From NCBI RefSeq assembly GCF_001465875.1, contig NZ_LN901323.1:312501-376500 (forward strand): a DNA stretch of 64,000 nucleotides, read 5' to 3'. Below are positions 9,567 to 18,780 of the stretch, piece after piece. Both the position numbers and the translations under genes were made by a program. The DNA is from Legionella saoudiensis. Its GTDB lineage: Bacteria > Pseudomonadota > Gammaproteobacteria > Legionellales > Legionellaceae. The stretch's first letter is position 1. The number at the start of each line of letters is the position of its first letter. The notes under the pieces were generated by a model. That model worked only from the letters and a program-made list of their open reading frames with translations. It made no database searches and was not told where the DNA came from.

Positions 9567-10307
9567 TTAAATGGTGTAACTTATGGAAAATTGTAATTGA
9601 TGGGTATACAGATGATTTAATCGCAATCCTGTGCCAATGCTTTGAGCCTCGGAACGAGAAAGTCTTGATTTACCCCAATCAGCAAATTCATAGCCCATAC
9701 CCACACTTAAGGATTCATTTATGCCTTTTTGTAATCCGGCTCCTGCTGTATAGGAAAAACTGGTTTTTGTATGAGAAGTAAAACCAGGGAAGGGGAGCTG
9801 CTCTATGGTTTTTGGCTCCATCATGAAGTCATTAGCCCGGTTAAAACCAACGCCTACGCTGCCGATGAGGTAGGGTTGAGCCCAAAATTGGGTATTGGCG
9901 AGGAGTTTCGCTTTTGCAGCGATACGTGAGTGATGAATTCGATAGTGGTAAGAAAAATTGTCAAACTCAGGATCAGCATCATCCCAAATGCTACCATTTA
10001 ATTGCGCCGAAGAAGTAAGGGCAAAGGCCACACCTAATTGATAATCAATTAAGGCCGATGCGCTTTTTTGCATACCTAAAAATAGTTCGCCGCTGGCAAG
10101 AATAGAGTTTTCTTTTTTCGCTCGGTATGCCTTGATTACATCCGGCTCTAGACTAATAACTTGAGACTTACCATTCGAAGTCCATGATGGTCCACCGCTT
10201 ATAGTGATTACCTTACTATAAGGTGAGCGGAGCTCTCCTATTGTTCCGGCCAGTATATTGGTTGATATCAGACCAAGCAGAGGGATTAAAACAAAATTTT
10301 TATTCAT
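9567..10307 (-). CDS. Outer-membrane beta-barrel protein, copy 1
   Basis: 246 residues from the ATG at 10307, which has AAGGA six bases upstream; an in-frame TTG at 10322 is disfavoured. Signal peptide MNKNFVLIPLLGLISTNILA. The mature part alternates hydrophobic and polar residues, with aromatic girdle strands (for example 'FWAQPYLIGSVGVGFNRA', 'FSYTAGAGLQKGI', 'LSVGMGYEFADWGKS') and ends LQFSISYTI, a typical C-terminal barrel strand. About eight strands fit the OmpA/OprF-type or Legionella Msp-like small barrel. It is paralogous to 21472-22251: same length, 'YHYR' segment, 'SYTAGAGL'/'SYNLGAGL' and closing 'SISY'. Leads the operon with the Asp-box protein. Confidence 0.8.
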   Translation of the reverse strand: MNKNFVLIPLLGLISTNILAGTIGELRSPYSKVITISGGPSWTSNGKSQVISLEPDVIKAYRAKKENSILASGELFLGMQKSASALIDYQLGVAFALTSSAQLNGSIWDDADPEFDNFSYHYRIHHSRIAAKAKLLANTQFWAQPYLIGSVGVGFNRANDFMMEPKTIEQLPFPGFTSHTKTSFSYTAGAGLQKGINESLSVGMGYEFADWGKSRLSRSEAQSIGTGLRLNHLYTHQLQFSISYTI

Positions 10308-10422
10308 GGCTATCCTTAGCAATATAATTATTTACCAACAATAACACGTAAATTTAAGCCTTTTTAAGTTGCCTCCCGGTATTTTGCACAAATGTTGCCA
10401 GGAATCTTTAGTTTTAAATTAC

Positions 10423-11271
10423 TTAATTTTTAATTCGCAAGGCCAAATCATAAAGTTCATTTTTACTCGCCTTCGTCAGTTTACAAGCAAGAGTAACCGC
10501 TTGTTTCAACGGTAATTCATCCAATAATATGGCAAGTAACTCTTCATGATTTTCTTGAGGGGCCAACTCTGGTCGCGGTGGGATTATTAATACAAATTCA
10601 CCTTTAACATGCGCAGGATCTGCTTTTAACCAATTTTTAATCTCCTGCACGCTCCCATGAACAAAACGCTCAAATGTTTTAGTTAATTCTTTTACTAAAA
10701 CCAAGGGGCATTCTTCGCCATATACCGAGGCTATATCGTTAAGACATTCGAGAATGCGGTGTGTGGATTCATAAAAAATTAAGGTATGTGTTTCATTGCT
10801 TAGGGATTCAAGCTTGGCTTGGCGCGCATTGTGTTTTGCGGGTAAAAAGCCGGAAAATAAAAAAGAATCACAGGGAACACCTGCAGCACAAAGTGCCGTG
10901 ATTAAGGCGCAGGCTCCAGGAATTGGGACGACAGGAATATCATGTTCACGAGCGAGTTTCACTAAAACATAACCCGGATCACTGATTAACGGGGTACCTG
11001 CATCGCTAATTAAGGCTGCTGATTTTCCCGCTAAAAAATGCTGCAAAAGTTGTTGGCTTTTTTCATGCTCGTTATGTGCATGTAGCGAATGCACTTGGTT
11101 TTTTATTCCCAATGAGGCTAATAGTTGCAAAGAATGGCGAGTGTCTTCTGCCAGGATAAAATCAACGGATTTCAATACTTGCAATGCTCTAAGGGTAATG
11201 TCCTCACGGTTTCCTATTGGAGTGGCAACGATATAGAGAGTACCTATTCCTGTTGCTAGTGAGTTTGTCAT
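10423..11271 (-). CDS. rsmI: 16S rRNA (cytidine(1402)-2'-O)-methyltransferase RsmI
   Basis: 282 residues, usual length. RsmI methylates the 2'-O of C1402 in the ribosomal P site using SAM. The tetrapyrrole-methylase fold is marked by 'GTLYIVATPIGNREDITLRA' near the N-terminus, 'AEDTRHS', 'SDAGTPLISDPGY' (about 90-102) and 'PIPGACALITALCAAG'. The ATG has AAGGAT upstream. Divergently transcribed from lpoA across a 41-base gap, the same arrangement as in most gammaproteobacteria. Confidence 0.97.
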   Translation of the reverse strand: MTNSLATGIGTLYIVATPIGNREDITLRALQVLKSVDFILAEDTRHSLQLLASLGIKNQVHSLHAHNEHEKSQQLLQHFLAGKSAALISDAGTPLISDPGYVLVKLAREHDIPVVPIPGACALITALCAAGVPCDSFLFSGFLPAKHNARQAKLESLSNETHTLIFYESTHRILECLNDIASVYGEECPLVLVKELTKTFERFVHGSVQEIKNWLKADPAHVKGEFVLIIPPRPELAPQENHEELLAILLDELPLKQAVTLACKLTKASKNELYDLALRIKN

Positions 11272-11312
11272 AGTTTATCCTTTTTTGTTATCGCTTATTG
11301 GGTGTCTTAAAC

Positions 11313-13142
11313 ATGTTAAAAATATATAAAATTCGTGTACTTATCTTCCTGACATCTACGGTATTTCTTTGCCAGTGTACTACAGCCGTTACTCCTTCAG
11401 TGCCTGAGCTGCCGACACCCGCACCGGCACCCGTAGCGGTAAAGAAAAAACCGGAAAATCCTTATCCCCAGTCAACTTCAGGCTATCTAACTCAAGCGCA
11501 AAATCAACAGGGTTATGAAAAGCAGAAATCCTTACTGATGGCTGCCGGACGCTCGATTTCCGAAGGTCAATGGCAGCAGGGCGCTGCCATTTTAACACAG
11601 ACTGCTGATTTAACACCGGAGCTCATGGCGCAAAAAAATATTTTATTAGCACAAATTGATGTGATGCGGGATAGACCTCAAAAGGCGTTAAGTAAATTAG
11701 CTAGCATTGAGCAAAAAGATGGCTTACCTCGATATCAACAGGCACAATATCATGAGTTATTAGCTCAAGCTTATCGCGCTATTGATAAACCAATGGAATC
11801 GATTACCGAGCGCGTCCGATTAGATCCTTTGCTCATGGATGAAGACAAGCAGAAACTTAATCGTCGTAAACTGTGGGTAACCATAACTCATCTTTCCCAA
11901 GCAGAACTCGATAATGCGGCAGCAACCGCAGTACAACCGGAAATGCAAGGTTGGTTGCAATTAGCGCTTATCGCACGTAAATATCGGGATAACTCCAAAT
12001 TGCTACTGGCCGCTTTGGATCACTGGCAGACGCAGTTTAATAATCATCCTGCAAATAACCTTTTGCCTAATCCTTTAGACTCGATTACCAATAAAATGCT
12101 GGCTCAGCCCAAACAAGTAGCCCTGCTGCTGCCTTTAAGTGGTGCATTACAAGGTCCTGGTAGTGCAATACGTGATGGTTTTATGGCAGCTAAAAAAAAT
12201 AATCCTACGGCTGTGGAAATTACAGTTAAAACTTATGATACGAGTAGGGGAGATGTAGCCTCGTTGTATCAGTCGGCTATTGCAGATGGGGCTAATTATA
12301 TTGTGGGTCCCTTAACTAAGGCGCAAGTTGCTGCGGTTGCGGCGCTACCTCATCCAGTCCCTACGTTGTTGTTGAATGATGCGGCAACGAGTGCGCAAGA
12401 GAATTCTTATTCATTAAGCTTATCTCCGGTATATGAAGCACAACAAGTGGCAATTAGAGCGCGCAGCAAAGGTTATCATCGGGCCTTAATTATTGCGCCG
12501 GGAAATGAATGGGGCAATGAAGTAATCCATGCTTTTACCAAGCAATGGCAGAAGAAAGGAGGGCAGGTTTCTGGCACTCTTTTATATGGCGCTAAAGATG
12601 ACTTGAATAAAAAGATGAGGGATTTTCTTCATATTACCAATAGCCAACAGCGAGAAAAACAGATTAAAGAATTATTGGGCTACTCCATTCAGTCAATGAT
12701 TAGTCGTCGCCAGGATTTTGATATGATCTTTTTACTGGCTTATCCGTCAAAAGCGCGACAAATAATGCCTTTATTAAATTATTACTATGCCGCTGATGTT
12801 CCTGTTTATGCTACAGCCAGTGTGTATGGCGGTAATGCAAATCCTTTAAAAGATAAAGATTTAGATGGTATTATATTCTGTGATATTCCTTGGGTTTTTG
12901 GTCATCAAATGAGGGCAAGAAATTGGCCAGAGCAATTTAATAGTTACAATAGACTGTATGCTCTGGGTAAGGATAGTTATGCTTTAGCAACTCAATTAAA
13001 TCATTTAATGTTATTCCCTGCAGATGCATCTCTTTCTGGGGATGGGATCTTATATCTTAAACCCTCACAACAGGTGGCCCGGGTTTTAGAGTGGGGGCAA
13101 TTTAAGCAGGGCTTGGTGCATTCTTTAGGCGAGACTGCTTAA
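11313..13142 (+). CDS. lpoA: Penicillin-binding protein activator LpoA (LppC family lipoprotein)
   Basis: About 609 residues from the ATG at 11313 (the in-frame TTG at 11298 is less likely). An N-terminal signal peptide ends in a lipobox-like LCQC, so the protein should be a lipoprotein of the outer membrane. A Pro-rich linker follows, then a TPR-like helical domain (about 60-250), then a type 1 periplasmic-binding-protein fold (about 265-600) with 'VALLLPLSGALQGPGSAIRDGFMAA' partly quoted here as PLSGALQGPG. LpoA reaches through the wall to activate PBP1a. First gene of the lpoA-yraN-diaA-dolP cluster; its stop touches the yraN start. Confidence 0.93.
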   Translation: MLKIYKIRVLIFLTSTVFLCQCTTAVTPSVPELPTPAPAPVAVKKKPENPYPQSTSGYLTQAQNQQGYEKQKSLLMAAGRSISEGQWQQGAAILTQTADLTPELMAQKNILLAQIDVMRDRPQKALSKLASIEQKDGLPRYQQAQYHELLAQAYRAIDKPMESITERVRLDPLLMDEDKQKLNRRKLWVTITHLSQAELDNAAATAVQPEMQGWLQLALIARKYRDNSKLLLAALDHWQTQFNNHPANNLLPNPLDSITNKMLAQPKQVALLLPLSGALQGPGSAIRDGFMAAKKNNPTAVEITVKTYDTSRGDVASLYQSAIADGANYIVGPLTKAQVAAVAALPHPVPTLLLNDAATSAQENSYSLSLSPVYEAQQVAIRARSKGYHRALIIAPGNEWGNEVIHAFTKQWQKKGGQVSGTLLYGAKDDLNKKMRDFLHITNSQQREKQIKELLGYSIQSMISRRQDFDMIFLLAYPSKARQIMPLLNYYYAADVPVYATASVYGGNANPLKDKDLDGIIFCDIPWVFGHQMRARNWPEQFNSYNRLYALGKDSYALATQLNHLMLFPADASLSGDGILYLKPSQQVARVLEWGQFKQGLVHSLGETA

Positions 13143-13502
13143 ATGCGTACTCAGGAAAAAGGCCGTATTGCGGAAGAACAAGCTATAAATTATTTAACGG
13201 TGCAGGGACTTAAGCTCGTTGCGCAAAATTATTATTGCAAGTTGGGCGAAATTGATTTAATTATGCGCGATGGTGAGCATTTGGTTTTTGTTGAGGTTCG
13301 CTCTCGTGTTTCTGCTAATTTTGGTGGAGGACTTGCAAGTATAACTTATGCAAAGCGGCAAAAAATATTAAAATCGGCAATGCATTATGTGATGGTACAT
13401 AAGATAAGTAATAAATTTGCCCTGCGCTTTGATGTGATTAGCATCGATGGCAAACCAGCATCAATTACTTGGATAAAAGATGCTTTTGGTATGGATTATT
13501 AG
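13143..13502 (+). CDS. yraN: YraN/UPF0102 family nuclease-like protein
   Basis: 119 residues, usual size. Conserved UPF0102 signature: 'GRIAEEQAINYLTVQGLKLV', 'GEIDLIMRD', 'VFVEVRSR' and 'RFDVI'. These place Glu, Asp and Glu-x-Lys-like (here EVR) positions of a PD-(D/E)XK fold, although the family Lys is Arg here. The biochemical role is not established. Starts immediately after the lpoA stop, so coupled. Confidence 0.93.
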   Translation: MRTQEKGRIAEEQAINYLTVQGLKLVAQNYYCKLGEIDLIMRDGEHLVFVEVRSRVSANFGGGLASITYAKRQKILKSAMHYVMVHKISNKFALRFDVISIDGKPASITWIKDAFGMDY

Positions 13503-13551
13503 TAAAGATGCTAGCTCCATTCAATACAGAATAAATTATTAAGGTTAAAAC

Positions 13552-14151
13552 ATGGTTCAACTGGAAGAAAGAGTAAGACATCTCTTCGGCACGCATATCG
13601 AAACAAAAATAGCACTAGCAGATGCCTTATCCGATACTATTGCTAAGGCGGGCCAACGCCTAGTGAATTGTTTGTTGGGTGATGGAAAAATATTAATTTG
13701 TGGCAATGGAGGGTCCAGTGCTAACTGCATGCATTTTGCAAGCGCTATGTTTAATCATTTTGAAGTTGAACGTCCCTCGTTGCCGGTATTTAACCTAAGT
13801 GCAGATGCAACCACCATCAGTTCTTTTGCGAATGAACATCATTATAGCCAGGTTTTTGCGCGACAAATCCAAGCTTTGGGACAAGAGCAAGATGTGTTGT
13901 TGTTATTAACTACGGCCGGTAATTCCGACAGTATGATCCATGCATTACAAGCTGCCAATGAGCGAGGTATGGATACAATTGCACTCAGTGGACGCGATGG
14001 TGGGGTACTTGCTAATCATTTAGGCCCAGAAGATATTGAAGTCCGCGTGGCATCGGATAACGCGGCACGGATCAGAGAAATGCACTTGTTCATATTGCAT
14101 TGTTTTTGTGATTTAATTGATCAGTCTTTATTTGGCCAAGTTTTAGGATAA
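13552..14151 (+). CDS. diaA: SIS-domain protein, DnaA initiator-associating DiaA (GmhA-like)
   Basis: 199 residues with a single SIS domain. Motifs: 'ILICGNGGSSANCMHFASAM' (about 47-66), 'FERPSLP'-like 'VERPSLPVFNLSAD', 'TTAGNSDSMIHAL' and 'IREMHLFILHCFCDLID'. These match DiaA more closely than phosphoheptose isomerase, and the position between yraN and a BON lipoprotein is that of diaA. In E. coli DiaA binds DnaA as a tetramer and promotes replication initiation. Some annotations call it GmhA; sedoheptulose-7-phosphate isomerase activity cannot be excluded from sequence alone. Confidence 0.88.
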   Translation: MVQLEERVRHLFGTHIETKIALADALSDTIAKAGQRLVNCLLGDGKILICGNGGSSANCMHFASAMFNHFEVERPSLPVFNLSADATTISSFANEHHYSQVFARQIQALGQEQDVLLLLTTAGNSDSMIHALQAANERGMDTIALSGRDGGVLANHLGPEDIEVRVASDNAARIREMHLFILHCFCDLIDQSLFGQVLG

Positions 14152-14154
14152 AAA

Positions 14155-14721
14155 ATGAGTTTAAAATTAAAATCTCTGCTCTTTGTTTTAATTTCTAGTT
14201 TACTCACAGGTTGTGTGGCGGCTGTTGTCACTGGTGCTGCAGTTGGCATGGTTTATGATCGACGCGGTATCGTAACTATGGAGGCGGATGCACGCTTATT
14301 TCATGTGATTCATAAAAACATTGTTACCAACCGCCAATTTAGTGATTCGCGGATTGAGGTAACGAGCTTTAATCGCGTAGTGTTATTAGTAGGACAAACT
14401 CCAAGTGCATCCTTACGCGTCTTAGCAGAAAAGATTGCGCACAATGCGCCTGGGGTCGAGCGCGTTTATGATGAAATAACGGTTGGCTACCCTATACCCT
14501 TAACTCAACGTACTAAAGACAGTTGGATTACAGGACAGGTTCGCAGTAGTATGCTTGCCAGAAAAGGATTGGAATCAGGCTCTGTTCGTATCGTAACGGA
14601 AAATGGCGTGGTCTATCTCATGGGTGTGGTAACGGATCATCAGGCTGCTTTAGCAGTTGATGTAGCTCGACGCGTTAACGGGGTAAGAAAAGTAGTGAAA
14701 ATTTTCCAATACATTCGTTAG
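14155..14721 (+). CDS. dolP: BON-domain outer-membrane lipoprotein DolP (YraP)
   Basis: 188 residues. Signal peptide with lipobox LTGC (Cys20) followed by 'VAAVVTGAAVGMVYDRR', then two BON domains: first around 'VTNRQFSDSRIEVTSFNRVVLLVGQ', cited here only by position (about 58-110), second about 125-185 ('VRIVTENGVVYLMGVV'). DolP binds anionic phospholipids and helps maintain outer-membrane integrity. Separated from diaA by 3 bases. A second BON lipoprotein follows, probably by tandem duplication. Confidence 0.92.
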   Translation: MSLKLKSLLFVLISSLLTGCVAAVVTGAAVGMVYDRRGIVTMEADARLFHVIHKNIVTNRQFSDSRIEVTSFNRVVLLVGQTPSASLRVLAEKIAHNAPGVERVYDEITVGYPIPLTQRTKDSWITGQVRSSMLARKGLESGSVRIVTENGVVYLMGVVTDHQAALAVDVARRVNGVRKVVKIFQYIR

Positions 14722-14729
14722 TTATCACC

Positions 14730-15299
14730 ATGTTAAAGCAGGGATGTTTGCACATACTGGTGATTTTTAGCCTCTGGTGTCTGTCCAGTTGCAGCAGCAT
14801 TTGGACAGGTGCTAATTTGGTATATGACCGCCATGATGTCTATAAGAAACTGGATGACTATCGCTTATACGTCAAAGTAAATAATGCAATAACCGTTGAT
14901 AAATTGTTTAAAGATAGCCGTTCTCCGCTTGATATTGCGGTTTTTAATGGGGATGTTCTCGTTGCCGGCCATGTGCCTACGCAACAAATGCATGCTGAAT
15001 TACAACGGCGCTTAAATACGGTGCAAGGAGCTCGGCGTATTTTTAATGAAGTGCGTGTTGCTACGAATGTGCCGAATTCGATGGAAGATAATTGGATCAC
15101 TGCTAAAATTCGCAGCCAAATTTTTGCGGATGCCTCTATTGACCCCAATGCATTTAAAGTAGTCACTTCCGATGGGATTGTTTACCTAATGGGAGATGTT
15201 CGCCCAGATGAGGCAGCTACGGTGATTAATTTTACTCGCCATACCGCTGGCGTACGTCATGTAGTTAAAGTGCTTAAATACCTTGTTTATCAAAAGTAA
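14730..15299 (+). CDS. Second BON-domain lipoprotein, tandem paralogue of DolP
   Basis: 189 residues. Lipobox-like LSSC near residue 21 after a hydrophobic leader, then two BON domains (about 55-110 and 120-185). It shares 'VYDRHD', 'VDKLFKDSRSPLDIAVFNGD' style first-domain residues and 'VTSDGIVYLMGDV' with the preceding gene (VTENGVVYLMGVV), which supports tandem duplication. It starts 8 bases after dolP and ends the cluster at a strong hairpin. Probably an outer-membrane lipoprotein with an overlapping role. Confidence 0.88.
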   Translation: MLKQGCLHILVIFSLWCLSSCSSIWTGANLVYDRHDVYKKLDDYRLYVKVNNAITVDKLFKDSRSPLDIAVFNGDVLVAGHVPTQQMHAELQRRLNTVQGARRIFNEVRVATNVPNSMEDNWITAKIRSQIFADASIDPNAFKVVTSDGIVYLMGDVRPDEAATVINFTRHTAGVRHVVKVLKYLVYQK

Positions 15300-15305
15300 A
15301 AGCCA

Positions 15306-15329
15306 CCAGAGTTCGCAAGCGAACTCTGG
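15306..15329. terminator. Hairpin between converging genes
   Basis: CCAGAGTTCGC and GCGAACTCTGG form a perfect 11-bp stem with a minimal centre. It lies 6 bases after the second BON gene and 13 bases before the end of the converging small gene. No T-run follows on the plus strand, so a bidirectional, possibly Rho-assisted stop is likely. Confidence 0.65.
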
Positions 15330-15342
15330 TTATGGCCTACAA

Positions 15343-15588
15343 TTAATGGATTTGTCCTTTATCGGGTCGTTTTCTCATTTTTTTAAGTTTAAGTTCACGC
15401 AATAATCCCGTTGAACCAGTAGGGCTTTCGTTTTCGTCGATATTGTGATTCTGGTTGCACGGATGGGATCGATAGTGTTTGCGGTATGAAAGGTGGTGTT
15501 TGTTGTGTTTGTGATGTAGCTCATCACCATAACGAGCTAGCATTTTTTGTTGCAGGCTGGCTGCTGTATGCTGGATCTTATCAGGCAT
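15343..15588 (-). CDS. Small His/Lys-rich hypothetical protein
   Basis: 81 residues. The ATG has AAAGGA seven bases upstream, which supports translation. The centre is rich in His and basic residues (HHKHNKHHLSYRKHYRSHP, about 26-44) and the C-terminus is Lys/Arg-rich. No signal peptide or known domain. It might bind metal or nucleic acid; this is only suggested by composition. Confidence 0.6.
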   Translation of the reverse strand: MPDKIQHTAASLQQKMLARYGDELHHKHNKHHLSYRKHYRSHPCNQNHNIDENESPTGSTGLLRELKLKKMRKRPDKGQIH

Positions 15589-15816
15589 GTTATTTCCTTT
15601 GACAGGTTATAAACATTACTTACTACCCATGCGGATAATAAGTTCCACACTGTAAGTATAGACATTAAAATTGATTATTGTTCAAATGCTGATCAATATT
15701 AAGTAATTTGTATGGTCTTTTTGGTATGGGATGATTACAATTATTTTGCTAGCATTATGTATTTGAATAACTTTTTCATCAGCCGCAGTGCATCGATTTT
15801 TTAGGGAGAATAAGCC

Positions 15817-16257
15817 ATGCATTATTTGCACACTATGGTCCGAGTGACCAATTTGGATGAGTCTTTAGATTTTTATTGTAACAAACTAGGGCTTGTAGAA
15901 GTAAAACGAACAGAACATGAGCAAGGTCGCTATACCTTAGTTTTTTTAGCAGCGCCAGGTGATTTAGAGCAAGCTAAAAAAGCACAGGCACCATTACTGG
16001 AGCTGACCTATAACTGGGACCCCCAACCCTATCCACAAGGACGCAATTTTGGTCATTTAGCCTACCAAGTAGATAATATTTACGATACCTGCCTACGTTT
16101 AGGTCGTGCAGGTGTGGTAATTAACCGCCCTCCACGAGATGGCCACATGGCGTTCATTCGTTCACCCGATAACATCTCCATTGAGTTGCTGCAAAAAGGC
16201 GACCCTTTACCCATCCAGGAACCCTGGGCATCGGCACAGAATGTAGGTCAGTGGTAA
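15817..16257 (+). CDS. gloA: Lactoylglutathione lyase (glyoxalase I)
   Basis: 146 residues, normal size. Converts the methylglyoxal-glutathione hemithioacetal to S-lactoylglutathione. The four metal ligands are visible: His5 in '[10 protein letters not shown]', Glu in 'LLELTYNW' (about 66), His in 'FGHLAYQVD' (about 83) and Glu in 'SIELLQKG' (about 131). Also '[11 protein letters not shown]' and 'PDN' typical of GloA. GGGAG at 15803-15807 precedes the ATG by nine bases. Stands alone. Confidence 0.95.
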   Translation: MHYLHTMVRVTNLDESLDFYCNKLGLVEVKRTEHEQGRYTLVFLAAPGDLEQAKKAQAPLLELTYNWDPQPYPQGRNFGHLAYQVDNIYDTCLRLGRAGVVINRPPRDGHMAFIRSPDNISIELLQKGDPLPIQEPWASAQNVGQW

Positions 16258-16393
16258 CGTCATAGACTGACTTTACCGCCCAGCTTACAGTTTTGCCGTA
16301 AGACATATCCCCACTCACGCAGTTGAAGGCCAAAGGTTTACCCAGTATATTGATAGACCAAGCAAATTTCTCATAACAATAAGGATTGTTATT

Positions 16394-18712
16394 ATGAGCA
16401 AATATTTACTCCAGTATATTCCTGAAAATAAAGCAGGTAGCATTATCACTTTATCAATTAGCGAAGGCCTTCTATTAGCGATTGAAGCGGGGATTGAAGC
16501 AAAAATAGCGCTAACGGATTTAGAAAAATTATACAAACTTTATCTAGAAGGAAGAAAAACCGCAGAGCAAACTCTTTTTCTCGAAGAGTTAAAAGCGATT
16601 TTAATAGATAAAGGCTATCATATTAGCACTACGGCGCAAACTACTAATGAGGATCCAACCAGGCGCTATTTTGAAACGCATCTAGCGTATCATTTACTGG
16701 AACAAAATGCTGAAACATTGCCGCATGATGAATTAGTTACCTTTACTGAAAATCTACGTAAACGACTTTATTCTTTACCATATCCCAACGCCAATCGCAT
16801 TAAAGTTGAAGCCATTTTTAGTGGGGATATAAACTCAGAGATATTGACGAAGTATGAGCAAGAATATGCCGAGCTGATTTCCAAACTAGCGCAACATAAC
16901 TATCATAGCCTCTCAAAAAAAGCCTGTGATAATTGTTTACAAATAGCCTGTTCTACCAGCCTTGCCACCTTAAATACACAATTAGATGCAATGCCTGCAG
17001 ACGTCTATGAAGACAGCGAATTTGCCATGGGAATGGATGGACGAGGACGAATTACTAAATCCAGAATCCAGCAAGAGTTGGTTAGAACTACCGCGAAAGG
17101 TTTAATGAAAGCAACATCGCCTTTGCCTTTATATAACGATTGGGTTAATGCCATCAATAAGACTTATGAAGAAAAAAATAATTTTTCCCCTTTTCAACGC
17201 TCTGTGGATCAATCCAAATTCATGACCGAAAATCAATGGGTACAGTATTTATTTTCTTTTCAAATGCATGCGTATTCTAATGGAATTTCCAGCACCACCT
17301 TAGCCCAGATACGCAATATGATTTTAGAAAAGCGATTAGACCAATCCTATTTTCAAGGAGCTTTTCAAAAATACATGACGGTTTTTGCCGCTTTAATGGT
17401 TTATAACAGTGGCGGGCATTCGTTTTTTGAAATTTTTGAAGTATTTAAATTGCCCATATGTCGTGAGCTAATTGAAGATGAACCGCATATTTTAGACTGC
17501 CTAGCGCGTGATCAATTAATGTATCAGTGGTTGTATGTGGATCAAAAAGAAGCTTTTGCTACCTCATTAAAGGCAACAATTGCTTATATGCACGTACTGC
17601 TGGCCAAAAAACAGATGCATGCCGAGTTCCATAAGGGGAATCTAGCCCAGGGGCAGAGCACCGTACAGCCCATGAGCTTACACAAAGCAATAATTCATGC
17701 CAATTTAACAGAGTTTTCTCAGGTGCTATCCCGTACTGCCAAAACGAAAATTGATAAAGAAAACCATAATGGCTGGACTGTTTTAATGATTGCGGCACAG
17801 CTTGGAAAAACCGAGCAGATGCGGATGCTGCTTAAGGCCGGAGCCAATATTCATAAAGAAGTAAAAATGCCTCTTAATGCGAACATTGATGCTAAGAAGC
17901 AAATACATGCTCTTTCTGCCCTAGAGCTGGCGATTAAATGGCAGCATTATGATACTGTCCAAGAGTTATTGAAAGCTGGTGCGCTGGTAAAAAGAAGCAA
18001 AATAGAAGGTGATACATTAAAACAGCATGCGCCGGCATTATATTTTGCCTGCCGTCAATTTGATATGCGAATTCTCCATTTAATTTTAGAATCAGACAAT
18101 AACCTTGATTTGGCGGATATGAAAGAAGCGTTATTCTATGCGATAAAAGTAGAAAATTTGCCCGCAATGCAGGTACTTATTACGCATATGGGCAAACAAT
18201 GCGTGTTTACTGAAGAGTATAAATTTGAATTGTTAAAAGCAGTGGTTACCTTAGGCAATACCCAATTAATCCAGGCGCTTATATCCCTTAAGCTTTATCC
18301 TGAAACAATGCAGTCTGCACATCAGTACTTACTAAATATGGCCGTTGAAAAAGGTTTTGTGCCGGTGCTTAAGGTGTTGCTGCCATTATTTGCCAAGTGG
18401 CATCACGTTATCAATCTTCAAGAGGCATTTTGGCTTGCACTACAAAACCAGCGCTTTAATGCCGCAGAGTTTTTATTATTGTCGGACGCTAATGCTCAAT
18501 CTATCCCTTGTGATGCGCCCAATATTAAAGAGTTTTGCGTCTATCTAAAAAACAGTAAAACAAAACAGCTTGCCCTTATTGATGAGCATTCAGGAGCTTA
18601 TTCCATTCAAAGAAAACCCTTAGCATTTAAATACGGAGGGCTTTTTTTTGGTGATAAGCCACAAAATGAGCTGCCATCATTTACTAAAAGTGACATTTCT
18701 TTAATAAGTTAA
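16394..18712 (+). CDS. Ankyrin-repeat protein, probable effector
   Basis: 772 residues; AAGGA lies nine bases before the ATG. The first 420 residues are helical with no recognised domain. Ankyrin repeats start about residue 425: 'HNGWTVLMIAAQLGKTEQM' and 'LLKAGANI', then 'LSALELAIKWQHYDTVQEL' and 'LLKAGALV', with several weaker helical pairs to about residue 700. No signal peptide or membrane segment. Ankyrin repeats bind proteins and are typical of host-directed type IV effectors in Legionella and Coxiella, so an effector is the likeliest reading. No catalytic motif could be assigned in the N-terminal half. Confidence 0.85.
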   Translation: MSKYLLQYIPENKAGSIITLSISEGLLLAIEAGIEAKIALTDLEKLYKLYLEGRKTAEQTLFLEELKAILIDKGYHISTTAQTTNEDPTRRYFETHLAYHLLEQNAETLPHDELVTFTENLRKRLYSLPYPNANRIKVEAIFSGDINSEILTKYEQEYAELISKLAQHNYHSLSKKACDNCLQIACSTSLATLNTQLDAMPADVYEDSEFAMGMDGRGRITKSRIQQELVRTTAKGLMKATSPLPLYNDWVNAINKTYEEKNNFSPFQRSVDQSKFMTENQWVQYLFSFQMHAYSNGISSTTLAQIRNMILEKRLDQSYFQGAFQKYMTVFAALMVYNSGGHSFFEIFEVFKLPICRELIEDEPHILDCLARDQLMYQWLYVDQKEAFATSLKATIAYMHVLLAKKQMHAEFHKGNLAQGQSTVQPMSLHKAIIHANLTEFSQVLSRTAKTKIDKENHNGWTVLMIAAQLGKTEQMRMLLKAGANIHKEVKMPLNANIDAKKQIHALSALELAIKWQHYDTVQELLKAGALVKRSKIEGDTLKQHAPALYFACRQFDMRILHLILESDNNLDLADMKEALFYAIKVENLPAMQVLITHMGKQCVFTEEYKFELLKAVVTLGNTQLIQALISLKLYPETMQSAHQYLLNMAVEKGFVPVLKVLLPLFAKWHHVINLQEAFWLALQNQRFNAAEFLLLSDANAQSIPCDAPNIKEFCVYLKNSKTKQLALIDEHSGAYSIQRKPLAFKYGGLFFGDKPQNELPSFTKSDISLIS

Positions 18713-18731
18713 AACGAAAAACGCTAAAATT

Positions 18732-18766
18732 GTAGCCTTGATTACGTGATGCTGTATTCAGGCTAC
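18732..18766. terminator. Hairpin between converging genes
   Basis: GTAGCCT (18732-18738) pairs with AGGCTAC (18760-18766), with partial pairing continuing inward. It lies between the stops of two converging genes and could terminate both; there is no T-run. Confidence 0.35.
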
Positions 18767-18780
18767 TAACTAGCATTTAG

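Noticed and set aside
13552..14151. Phosphoheptose isomerase GmhA as the primary call
   Set aside because: Motifs and the lpoA-yraN-x-dolP context fit DiaA better; kept as an alternative in the entry.
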